This document shows, in pieces, positions 16,899 to 25,166 of a stretch of 64,000 nt of DNA. Under the pieces are notes generated by a model. The model saw only the letters and a list, made by a program, of their open reading frames with translations, had not been told where the DNA came from and ran no database searches. The stretch comes from Microbacterium oxydans. Lineage in GTDB: Bacteria > Actinomycetota > Actinomycetes > Actinomycetales > Microbacteriaceae. Location of the stretch: contig NZ_JYIW01000023.1 of the NCBI RefSeq assembly GCF_000956525.1, positions 1-64,000 on the forward strand, written 5' to 3'. A program made the position numbers and the translations under genes. Positions within the stretch are counted from its first letter, which is position 1; every line of letters starts with the position of its first letter.

Positions 16899-19297
16899 CC
16901 GCTCTCGCTCCCACGCCGACGGCGCTGCCGCTGCGCCGGTGGGTCCTCGACCTCGTCGCGACCGCCCTCCTCATCGGCGTCGCGCTCATCGGCTTCTGGC
17001 CGACCTTCGCCGGGCCGTCGTTCCTGCCCGGCGCGATCGGCGGCATGCTGCTCGGGCTGGCCGTCGCCGCGGTCTGCGCATGGCGTCGTTGGGGCATCCT
17101 CATCATCGCCGGGTTCACCGTGGTGGCGTACTTCGTCTTCGGCGGTGCCCTCGCGCTGCCGCAGACCGCCATCGCCGGCGTGATCCCCACCCTCGAGACC
17201 CTCGAGAAGCTCGCCGTCGGCACCGTCACCTCGTGGAAGCAGATGCTCACGACGGTCGCCCCGGTCGCGGCATCCGACGGGCATGCACTGGTGCCGTTCC
17301 TGCTGGCCCTGGTGGCGAGTGCGACCACCGCGTCGCTCGCGCTCCGGCTGTCGAACGCGGCATGGGCGCTCATCCCAGCCGGCGTGCTGCTGATGGCGGT
17401 GATCGCGCTCGGTACCCCCGAGCCGGCGTTCCCGCTCGTGCAGGGGCTGCTGTTCGCCGTCGGCGCGATCGCGTGGCTCGCGCTCCGTCAGCTCTGGGCA
17501 CCGCAGAACTCTGCGATCTCGGTCGGTGACGTCGATCCCTCCCGCGCCTCGAGCATGCGCATGCGCCGTCTCATCGCCGGCGCGGCGGTGCTCGCGATCG
17601 CCGGTGGCGCCGGTATCGCGTCCTCCGCGATCGCTGCCCCGACCGAGACCAGGCACGTCTTCCGTGACGTCATCATCCCCCCGTTCGACATCCGCGACTA
17701 TCCGAGCCCGCTGCAGGCGTTCCGCAAGAACGTGCGCGACGAGAAGGAGAAGACGCTGTTCACGGTGCGCGGTCTGCCCGAGAACGCACGCATCCGCATC
17801 GCCGTGATGGACCAGTTCGACGGCATGGTCTACAACGTCACCGATGGTGGACCGGAGTCGTCGAGCGCGTTCACCCCGATCCGGTCGAACATGTCGCCGG
17901 ATGCCGAGGGCATCCCGGTGACGCTGCAGGTCGAAGTCGGCGACTACCGCGGCGTCTGGGTGCCGGATGCCGGGTCGGTGACCGAGATCTCGTACACCGG
18001 CGACCGGGCGGAGGAACTCCGTCGCGGCACCTTCTACAACACCGAGACCGGCACCGCGGTGGTGACGTCGAAGCTGACGGCCGGTGACACGTACACGGTC
18101 GACACCGTGATCCCCGGTGAGATCGACGACGATCGACTCGCCGATGTCGGCTTCGGCAAGGTCTCGCTGCCCAAGCAGAGCAACGTGCCGGAGGAGCTCA
18201 CCTCGCTGGCGGCCGAGACGGTGTCGGATGCCGAGTCGCCGATCGAGCAGGTGCGAGCACTCGAGACCATGCTCGCCGACGGCGGCTTCTTCAGTCACGG
18301 GCTCGAGGGCGAGGTGCTCTCACGAGCAGGCCACACCTCCGAGCGCATCTCGACCCTGATCGGCGGCGATCAGATGATCGGCGACGATGAGCAGTACGCC
18401 GTCGCCATGGCGCTGCTGGCCCGTGAGGTCGGCATCCCGGCGCGTGTCGTCATGGGCTACTACCCGGATGCCGAGAACGCGAAGGAAGCCACGTTCACGG
18501 CGACCGGCGACGATGTGCACGCCTGGGTCGAGGTCAACTTCGAAGGCATCGGTTGGCTGCCGTTCAACCCGACCCCGCCTGAGGATCAGGTGCCGAACGA
18601 CCAGAACACGAAGCCGCGCGTCGACCCGAAGCCGCAGGTGCTGCAGCCGCCGCCCCCGCCGCAGGAGCCGGTGGATCTGCCACCGACGCTGCCCGACGAC
18701 CGCAAGTCGGAGGACGAGACCCTCAACATCGCCGGCATCATCGGAGCGATCCTGGTGATCGGCGGCATCTCGCTCGCCGTGATCGCGCTGCTCGCTTCGC
18801 CGTTCATCGTGATCGGCGCCTGGAAGGCCTCGAAGCGTCGGGCCCGTCGCGCCGCAGCGCGCACCGCCGACCGCATCAGCGGCGGCTGGGACGAGCTCAC
18901 CGACCGCGCGGTCGACTACGGCGCGAGAGTGCCGGCCGGTGGCACCCGCTCCGAAGACGCCGCGGTCGTGATCGAGACGCTGCCGGTGCCGCAGGTGGTC
19001 GCCCTGGCCGATCGCGCGGATGCAGAGGTGTTCGGTCCCAGCGACCCGACGCCTGAGCAGGTCGATGCGTTCTGGAGCGAGGTCGACGCGATCGTCGGCG
19101 GCCTCGGCAAGGATGCCGGCTTCTGGAAGCGCACGAAGGCGCGACTGAGCCTGCGTTCGCTCATGAGCGGTTCCGCCATCTCGAACGGGCTGCAGGGGCT
19201 GCGCGACGCCGCGACCGCGCGCGTTCGGCGTGAACCTGGCACGATCGACAAGAGCAGCACGAGTACACCCGCCCCGTCCGAGAGCGAGACCCAATGA
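16895..19297 (+). CDS. Transglutaminase-fold membrane protein with substituted catalytic residues
   Basis: 800 residues. About seven N-terminal transmembrane segments (residues 15-245), an extracytoplasmic region with a transglutaminase-like core (about 460-570), a proline-rich stretch, another transmembrane segment (about 613-640) and a cytoplasmic tail. In the core the family pattern YCEQFA is replaced by DDEQYA, so the nucleophilic Cys is Asp498; His542 is kept in DVHAWVEV; and the third triad residue, normally Asp in FDPTP, is Asn558 in FNPTP. The fold is recognisable through GIPARVVMGYYPDA. The protein is therefore probably not an active transglutaminase or cysteine protease and may serve as a scaffold or binding domain. 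The start overlaps the DUF58 stop by ATGA; the stop overlaps the next start likewise. Confidence 0.82.
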   Translation: MTALAPTPTALPLRRWVLDLVATALLIGVALIGFWPTFAGPSFLPGAIGGMLLGLAVAAVCAWRRWGILIIAGFTVVAYFVFGGALALPQTAIAGVIPTLETLEKLAVGTVTSWKQMLTTVAPVAASDGHALVPFLLALVASATTASLALRLSNAAWALIPAGVLLMAVIALGTPEPAFPLVQGLLFAVGAIAWLALRQLWAPQNSAISVGDVDPSRASSMRMRRLIAGAAVLAIAGGAGIASSAIAAPTETRHVFRDVIIPPFDIRDYPSPLQAFRKNVRDEKEKTLFTVRGLPENARIRIAVMDQFDGMVYNVTDGGPESSSAFTPIRSNMSPDAEGIPVTLQVEVGDYRGVWVPDAGSVTEISYTGDRAEELRRGTFYNTETGTAVVTSKLTAGDTYTVDTVIPGEIDDDRLADVGFGKVSLPKQSNVPEELTSLAAETVSDAESPIEQVRALETMLADGGFFSHGLEGEVLSRAGHTSERISTLIGGDQMIGDDEQYAVAMALLAREVGIPARVVMGYYPDAENAKEATFTATGDDVHAWVEVNFEGIGWLPFNPTPPEDQVPNDQNTKPRVDPKPQVLQPPPPPQEPVDLPPTLPDDRKSEDETLNIAGIIGAILVIGGISLAVIALLASPFIVIGAWKASKRRARRAAARTADRISGGWDELTDRAVDYGARVPAGGTRSEDAAVVIETLPVPQVVALADRADAEVFGPSDPTPEQVDAFWSEVDAIVGGLGKDAGFWKRTKARLSLRSLMSGSAISNGLQGLRDAATARVRREPGTIDKSSTSTPAPSESETQ

Positions 19298-20616
19298 CGC
19301 AGCCAGCGTTCGCACACATCGCGCCGATCTCCCGCCGCGCGATCGGCTACCTCATCGATGCGCTCATCGCTTCCGGACTCGGGATCGTGCTCGGCGGCGG
19401 ACTCCTCGTCGCCGCGGCGATGTCCGGAGGGGTGGAGCGCTCGCTCACCACGCTCGCGATCGGGGGACCGATCGTCGGGCTGCTCCTGCTGGGCTGGTTC
19501 GTCGTCTACACGGTCATGCAGTCCGGTGCCGGATCGATCGGCATGCGGGCGCAGGGGCTCCGTCTGGTCGCAGCGCAGGGCGAGGGTCCGCTCGGTTTCG
19601 GCAAGACGCTGCTGCGCAACATCATCTTCGGCTTGGCCGGATCGATCGTGGTCGGCTACTTCACCCCGCTGTTCGACGGCTCCGGCCGGTTCCAGGGCTG
19701 GCATGACAAGGTCGCCGGCTCCCTGATGCTGGATGCGCGGATGGCTTCGACGGATGCTCCGCCAGCACAGCACTCGGCCGGAGGTCAGGCCGCGGTCACA
19801 CCGGGGTATCCGTCCGCGCCTGCTCGTCAGCCAGAGCAGTACGCGGCGCCGGGCATTCCAGGTATCCCGCACCCAGGTGCGCCCGCGGTGCCGCAGGGCC
19901 AGCCGGCCTGGCCCGCCGCGCCGGCTCCTGCCGCACCAGCACCGGCACCGGCAGCAGCGCCCCAGGGCTACCCGGCGGCTCCGGCGTTCGGATCGGCGCC
20001 GGCGCAGCCTGCGGCTCCTTCCGCGCCGGTCGTCCATGCCCAGCCCGCTGCGCCCGCGGCGGATGCGGATTCGCTGATCGCCTTCGTGCCAGGCATCACG
20101 CAGGATGCTCCGCCGCCGCGGACCACCCCGGCCCCGGAGCCGACGATCGATGAGACGGTCCGCCCGCAGCCCGTGCCCCCGGCGCCTGCACCTGCGCCGG
20201 CCCCGGAGCCCCCGGCAGCCGCGCCGGCACCGGCCGCTCCCTTCGACGACGACTCGTCGGACGACATCGAGCACACGCGCATCAGCATCCCCGGTCACCG
20301 CCTCGTCTTCACCTGGGACGACGGCACCCGCATCTCGGTCTCGCGTCGCACGATCTTCGGCCGCAACCCGGCACCGGAAGACGGCGCAGTGATCGTGCCG
20401 GTGCGCGACGAGACGCTGTCGCTCTCGAAGACCCACTTCGAAGCGGCAGCCGAGACCTCGGGCGGATGGGTGCTCGACCGTCACTCCACGAACGGCATGA
20501 CCCTCGTCCGCGACGGCCAGCGCATCGCATGCCCCGCCGGTCAGCGCGTGCCGGTGCGCCTCGGCGACGCGCTCGAGATCGGCGATCGCATCGTCACGAT
20601 CGGCGGCTACGCGTGA
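19294..20616 (+). CDS. RDD-family membrane protein with C-terminal FHA domain
   Basis: 440 residues. The N-terminal RDD domain (about 8-150) has hydrophobic helices and the arginine of ISRRAIGYLIDALIAS. A long Ala/Pro-rich linker follows (about 165-325), then a canonical FHA domain (about 335-440) with GR in IFGRNP, SKTH and STNG. The FHA domain should bind phosphothreonine, plausibly on a target of the kinase encoded 2.2 kb downstream. The membrane location of the RDD part would tether the phospho-complex at the membrane. The gene overlaps its neighbours (ATGA upstream, GTGA downstream). A second RDD-FHA protein is encoded at 25163. Confidence 0.85.
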   Translation: MTQPAFAHIAPISRRAIGYLIDALIASGLGIVLGGGLLVAAAMSGGVERSLTTLAIGGPIVGLLLLGWFVVYTVMQSGAGSIGMRAQGLRLVAAQGEGPLGFGKTLLRNIIFGLAGSIVVGYFTPLFDGSGRFQGWHDKVAGSLMLDARMASTDAPPAQHSAGGQAAVTPGYPSAPARQPEQYAAPGIPGIPHPGAPAVPQGQPAWPAAPAPAAPAPAPAAAPQGYPAAPAFGSAPAQPAAPSAPVVHAQPAAPAADADSLIAFVPGITQDAPPPRTTPAPEPTIDETVRPQPVPPAPAPAPAPEPPAAAPAPAAPFDDDSSDDIEHTRISIPGHRLVFTWDDGTRISVSRRTIFGRNPAPEDGAVIVPVRDETLSLSKTHFEAAAETSGGWVLDRHSTNGMTLVRDGQRIACPAGQRVPVRLGDALEIGDRIVTIGGYA

Positions 20617-21425
20617 AGCCGGCGCTGGTCGTCTCGACCGGATCGGCGACGCATCCTGGGCTTCGTCGTGCACTGAACGAGGACGCCCATCTCGCGAGCG
20701 CCCCGGTGTTCGTGGTCGCCGACGGCATGGGCGGACACGAGGGCGGCGAGCTCGCGAGCGCAGCGGTGATCGCCGAGTTCTCGAGCTCGGTCGGTCGGGC
20801 CTCGCTCGAGCTCGACGATGTGCGCCTCGCCCTCGCCCGTGCCAGGACCAACGTCGAGGAGCTCTCCACCAGCGGCAACGGCCGGGCCGGAACGACGCTG
20901 AGCGGTGTGGTCATCGCCCAGGTCGACGGCATGGGGTACTGGCTGGCGGTCAACATCGGCGACTCCCGCACGTACCGGTTCGCCGACGGCGAGCTCGAAC
21001 AGATCAGCGTCGACCACTCGGTCGTGCAGGAGCTGATCGAATCCGGCGAGCTCTCGGTCGAGGATGCGGCGACCGATCGGCGGCGCAACATCATCACGCG
21101 CGCGATCGGGGCCAGCAGCACCGGAGACGCCGACTACTGGCTGTTCCCCGCCGAGCTCGGCGACCGCATCATGGTGTGCTCCGACGGCCTGACCTCGGAA
21201 GTGCCCGACGCGCGCATCAGCGAGGTGCTCGGCAGCACGCCCGACCCGCAGCGCGCCGCCGACGTGCTCGTCGACGAGGCCGTCGCCGCCGGTGGCAGGG
21301 ACAACATCACCGTGGTGATCGTGGATGCCGTGCTGGTCGCCTCCCGACCCGGCACGCTGCTCGAGACCGATTCAGACATCGATATGGACACGCGTCCGCG
21401 TGAAGCAGCAGGAGGGGTTCGCTGA
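20613..21425 (+). CDS. prpC: PP2C-family serine/threonine protein phosphatase
   Basis: 270 residues, a stand-alone PP2C catalytic domain. The metal-binding motifs are visible: RALNEDAH (first Asp region), VADGMGGHEGGE, NIGDSRTYRF, CSDGLTSEV and GGRDNITVVIV near the C-terminus. It should dephosphorylate substrates of the Ser/Thr kinase encoded in the same operon, and the kinase itself. No transmembrane segment follows, unlike mycobacterial PstP, so it is cytosolic. It starts at GTG 20613 overlapping the RDD-FHA stop (GTGA). The symbol follows PFNA-cluster usage and is by analogy. Confidence 0.88.
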   Translation: MKPALVVSTGSATHPGLRRALNEDAHLASAPVFVVADGMGGHEGGELASAAVIAEFSSSVGRASLELDDVRLALARARTNVEELSTSGNGRAGTTLSGVVIAQVDGMGYWLAVNIGDSRTYRFADGELEQISVDHSVVQELIESGELSVEDAATDRRRNIITRAIGASSTGDADYWLFPAELGDRIMVCSDGLTSEVPDARISEVLGSTPDPQRAADVLVDEAVAAGGRDNITVVIVDAVLVASRPGTLLETDSDIDMDTRPREAAGGVR

Positions 21426-22804
21426 TGCAGACGACCTACCGACCGGGGCAGTGGTACCTGATCGTCATCCCCGGCGCCCTCGTGGCGCTGCCGCCCGACG
21501 TTCCCGGTGATGTCGTCGCCGGCCTCTGGGAGCGGCTGCCGGGGCAGAAGACGCTCGCGACGGTGGTCGACGTGCTGACCACGCACGCCGGCGGGTCGTT
21601 CGCAGCGCTGCCATCGTTCGCGGCGGCCGTGGCGGAGGGTTCCGATGTGCGTCTCGCGCTGCGGGGCGATGTGAGCGCGCAGGTGCTCGACGCAGCAGGT
21701 GACACGCACGACCTCACCGGAGTCGACGTCACCACGTGGAGCGAGCGCTTCATCAGTGGGGCGTCGAGGATCGAACTGACCGTCGAGCCTGCAGACTCCG
21801 ACGCCGCGCTGCCGGTGCAGAGCGGCGTCGTGCGCAGCGCCGGCGCGAGTGCAGAGCTGGAGTCCGGCGATGCCGACCCGCTCGGCGGTGCGCTGGGGCC
21901 GACCCCGGTGGTCGCGGCGGCGACGGCAGCCGATGAGAGCCTCCCGGAGGCGATCGCAGCCGTGCCGGTGCCGGTCGATGCCTCGCAGCGCGAACTCGAG
22001 TCGCAGATCGAATCGGTGCTCGCGGCCGAGGTCATGAGCGGTGTCGAGCCCGACGTGCCGGAGCAGCCTGACGAGATCGCAGACCAGGACGCGACGGATA
22101 TCGAGCAGCCCGAGCCGGATGCTGCGCCGGTGCCGGCCCCAGACGCCGCCACCGAGGCCATCGACGTGCCGGACGCCTCGGATGACGAGCCTGCCCTCGC
22201 GCCTGAGGCGACCCTCGGCGCGAACGGCGAGACGCTCGTGTCGGAGGACGACGACTTCGACCAGCTGTGGGGTGCCACCGTGCATTCTGTCCCTGGCCCG
22301 CCGGCCCCGCCCGCCCCGCCGGCGCCGGTGGTCGCCCCTGCGGCGCTCTCCGGCGACCACGACGGCGCCACGATCTCGGCGGCCGAGCTGCGTGCGCTCC
22401 GCCAGCAGCCGCCGGCCGGCGACGACGCGCCGACTGCGGTGCTCCCGGTGTCGGATGCCGCGAGCGCCGGCCGCATCCGCGTCTCGACGGGCCAGGTCGT
22501 CGCGCTCGACCGCACGGTGATCATCGGGCGTCGGCCACGTTCGACCCGCGCGAGCGGCGCGAACCTGCCGCACCTGGTCGCAGTCGAGAGCCCGCAGCAG
22601 GACATCTCCCGCAGCCACCTGGAGGTGCGCCCCGAAGGCGACACGGTCGTCGTGATCGATCTGCACACGACGAACGGCTCGACGCTGCTGCGCCCCGGTG
22701 CCGACCCCATGCGGCTGCACCCCGGCGAGCAGACGCTGGTGCTGTCCGGCGACGTGGTCGACCTCGGCGACGGCGTGACGGTCGCCTTCGAGGATCTGCC
22801 GTGA
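21425..22804 (+). CDS. FHA domain protein with long acidic linker
   Basis: 459 residues. The N-terminal domain of about 130 residues (starting MQTTYRPGQWYLIVIPG) is not recognised. A Pro/Glu/Asp/Ala-rich low-complexity middle follows, then a canonical C-terminal FHA domain (about 355-459) with IIGRRP, ISRSHLEV and TTNGSTL. The domain layout suggests an adaptor that reads a phosphothreonine mark from the operon kinase. The start codon overlaps the phosphatase stop (TGATG) and the stop overlaps the kinase GTG. No transmembrane segment is seen. Confidence 0.8.
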   Translation: MQTTYRPGQWYLIVIPGALVALPPDVPGDVVAGLWERLPGQKTLATVVDVLTTHAGGSFAALPSFAAAVAEGSDVRLALRGDVSAQVLDAAGDTHDLTGVDVTTWSERFISGASRIELTVEPADSDAALPVQSGVVRSAGASAELESGDADPLGGALGPTPVVAAATAADESLPEAIAAVPVPVDASQRELESQIESVLAAEVMSGVEPDVPEQPDEIADQDATDIEQPEPDAAPVPAPDAATEAIDVPDASDDEPALAPEATLGANGETLVSEDDDFDQLWGATVHSVPGPPAPPAPPAPVVAPAALSGDHDGATISAAELRALRQQPPAGDDAPTAVLPVSDAASAGRIRVSTGQVVALDRTVIIGRRPRSTRASGANLPHLVAVESPQQDISRSHLEVRPEGDTVVVIDLHTTNGSTLLRPGADPMRLHPGEQTLVLSGDVVDLGDGVTVAFEDLP

Positions 22805-24444
22805 GTCGTCGGCCGTCCCCGCCACCCGATCTGCCCGGCTTCACGTATGTGGAGCCGTTGGGGACCGGCGGGTTCGCCGATGTCTTCCTCTACGAGCAGG
22901 AGCTGCCGAGACGCCGCGTCGCGGTGAAGGTGCTGCTCGCCGATCGCATCTCGAGCGGCGCAGCGCAGGAGTTCACCGATGAGGCGAACGTCATGGCGAT
23001 GCTGTCGACGCATCCCGCGATCGTCACGATCTACCAGGCGGGGGTCGCCGGAGACGGTCGCCCGTATCTCGTGATGGAGTACTGCCCGCGGCCGAATCTG
23101 CAGTTGCGCGCGCGCAAGGAGCCGTTCTCGGTCGCCGAGGCGCTCAGAGTCGGCGTGCAGGTCGCCGGTGCCGTCGAGACCGCGCATCGGGCCGGCGTGC
23201 TGCACCGCGACATCAAGCCGGCGAACATCCTCGTCACGGAGTACAACCGGCCGGCGCTCACCGACTTCGGCATCGCGTCGACGACGGGCGCGACGGGCGA
23301 GGCATCCGGCATGTCGATCCCGTGGTCGCCCCCGGAGTCCTTCGCCGAGCCTCCTCGCAGCGGTCCCCGCACCGATGTCTGGGCGCTCGGCGCCACGCTG
23401 TACACGCTGCTCGCCGGTCGCTCGCCCTTCGAGCGTCCTGGGGAGCGCAACTCGAGCGCCGACCTGATCGAGCGGATCGAGCGCGCTGCGCTGCAGCCGC
23501 TGAACCGCCCCGATTCGCCCGACAGCCTGCAGCGGGTGCTGAACCGCGCGATGGCGAAGAACGCCGACGATCGTTTCCCGAGCGCCGTCGCATTCGCCCG
23601 AGCGCTGCAGAAGGTGCAGATCGAGCTGTCCCACTCCGTGACGCCGATCGACATCGTCGATGAGCACCCTTCGCCGGAGGAGCTCGACGACGACGGAGAC
23701 GGTCTGACCAGGGTCCGCGAGATCGTCAGCATCGATCCGGATGCCGCGTCGTTCACGCGTCCGTCGGCGACGACGCAGCCTCGTGGTCAGGAATGGGCTC
23801 CCGAGGTGCCACGGTTCGACGCGCCTGCCGCCTCGACCGCAGCGGCGCCGGAGGTCGAGGCGACCCTGATCCGTCCGCCGCAGGTGATCCCCGCGGCACG
23901 CGATGTCGATGAGCGCACCATCCTGCGAGCGCCGATGGTGCTCTCTCCCGATGCCGCACCGGCGACCCCGACATCGACCATGACGCCGGTGCAGGTTCCG
24001 CCGCCTGCCGCGCAGCCTGCCGCGCCGTCGGCGCCGCGCAGCCGGCGAGGGCTCTGGATCGGGCTGATCGCCGCCGCTGTGGTGCTCGTCGTCGGCGGCA
24101 TCATCGGCCTGAACGCGCTCGTCGCAGGGCTCGAACCCGAACCGAATCCGCAAGCATCGGAAGAGACGGTCGACCCGCAGAACCCGATCTCCGAAGCCGT
24201 GCCGAAGGTGACCGACCTCCAGGCCGCCCGCGCGGGCGATCAGGTGACCTTCACCTGGACGAATCCGGACCCGCTCGAAGGAGACACCTATCTCTGGACC
24301 GATCTCGACCCGTCGAGCGACGGCGCGGTGAACAAGGCGGAACAGCCGACGGCCACCGTCACGGCAGCAGGTCAGGTGTGCATCGAGGTGATGCTGCGTC
24401 GGAATGACGGGCGCGCCTCCGACACGGTCAGGACCTGCGGATGA
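22801..24444 (+). CDS. Transmembrane Ser/Thr protein kinase (PknB-like, without PASTA domains)
   Basis: 547 residues. The kinase domain (about 12-275) has the glycine loop GTGGFADVF, the VAVKVL lysine, the catalytic loop HRDIKPANIL (about 134) and TDFGIAS as metal loop, all intact. A variable linker precedes one transmembrane helix (about 416-440). The roughly 105-residue extracellular tail (PKVTDLQAARAGDQVTFTWTN and two Cys near the end) looks like a single FN3-type domain, not PASTA, so the external ligand should differ from that of PknB. It corresponds to pkb2 of bifidobacteria. Likely substrates include the FHA-linked proteins of this operon and the EccC ATPase. GTG start overlaps the previous stop. 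Confidence 0.9.
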   Translation: MSRRPSPPPDLPGFTYVEPLGTGGFADVFLYEQELPRRRVAVKVLLADRISSGAAQEFTDEANVMAMLSTHPAIVTIYQAGVAGDGRPYLVMEYCPRPNLQLRARKEPFSVAEALRVGVQVAGAVETAHRAGVLHRDIKPANILVTEYNRPALTDFGIASTTGATGEASGMSIPWSPPESFAEPPRSGPRTDVWALGATLYTLLAGRSPFERPGERNSSADLIERIERAALQPLNRPDSPDSLQRVLNRAMAKNADDRFPSAVAFARALQKVQIELSHSVTPIDIVDEHPSPEELDDDGDGLTRVREIVSIDPDAASFTRPSATTQPRGQEWAPEVPRFDAPAASTAAAPEVEATLIRPPQVIPAARDVDERTILRAPMVLSPDAAPATPTSTMTPVQVPPPAAQPAAPSAPRSRRGLWIGLIAAAVVLVVGGIIGLNALVAGLEPEPNPQASEETVDPQNPISEAVPKVTDLQAARAGDQVTFTWTNPDPLEGDTYLWTDLDPSSDGAVNKAEQPTATVTAAGQVCIEVMLRRNDGRASDTVRTCG

Positions 24445-25166
24445 GCGCCGCGGCCGGCGTGACGGTCGAGTTCGCCGGGGAGTACTTCCCGGTGAACGCC
24501 GGTGGGCGGTTCATCGTGGGGCGCGAGGGAGACCTCGAACTCGACGACAACCTGTTCCTGCACCGGCACTTCCTCGAGATCACGGATGCCGACGGGCTCT
24601 GGTGGCTGTCGAACGTCGGCAGCCGCCTGACGGCGACGGTCACCGACTCCGCAGGAGGGGTGCAGGCCTGGCTCGCGCCGGGTGCGCGTCTGCCGCTCGT
24701 GTTCGAGAAGACCACCGTGGTCTTCAGCGCAGGGCCGACGACGTACGAGCTGACCGTGCACGCCGCGGAGCCGACGTTCAGCTCGACCAAGCGCGAGCAC
24801 GACGACGGCGGTGCGTCGACGATCGGCGACATGCCGTTGACGCTCAGTCAGAAGCTGCTGATCCTCGCCCTTGCCGAACCGCAGCTCCGCCGCGACGGCA
24901 CCGGGATGAGCTCGATCCCGACCTCGGCGAAGGCAGCCGAGCGGCTGGGATGGACCGTCACCCGCTTCAACCGCAAGCTCGACAACGTCTGCGACAAGTT
25001 CGACCGCATCGGCGTGCCGGGCATGCGCGGCGGGCAGCGCAGCTTCGCCACGAACCGTCGGGCGCGTCTCGTCGAGCACGTGATCGCTTCGCGGCTCGTC
25101 TCGAGAGCGGATCTGCCGCTGCTGGATGCCGCCCATGATGAAGACGCAGAGGGAGAGCAGGAGTGA
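24441..25166 (+). CDS. Degenerate FHA protein with C-terminal helix-turn-helix
   Basis: 241 residues. The N-terminal FHA-like fold (about 10-110) keeps the GR of FIVGREGD, but the usual Ser is replaced (LHRHFLEI) and the Asn-Gly motif is missing (SNVGSRL), so phosphothreonine binding is doubtful. Residues about 132-210 (LTLSQKLLILALAEP, then TSAKAAERLGWTVTRFNRKL and DNVCDKFDRIGV) resemble the FHA-HTH proteins of actinobacteria, in which a LuxR/winged-type helix-turn-helix follows an FHA domain. It is the only clear DNA-binding candidate within this operon and could regulate the palindromic promoters of the locus; that link is inference. The ATG overlaps the kinase stop. Confidence 0.75.
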   Translation: MSAAAGVTVEFAGEYFPVNAGGRFIVGREGDLELDDNLFLHRHFLEITDADGLWWLSNVGSRLTATVTDSAGGVQAWLAPGARLPLVFEKTTVVFSAGPTTYELTVHAAEPTFSSTKREHDDGGASTIGDMPLTLSQKLLILALAEPQLRRDGTGMSSIPTSAKAAERLGWTVTRFNRKLDNVCDKFDRIGVPGMRGGQRSFATNRRARLVEHVIASRLVSRADLPLLDAAHDEDAEGEQE

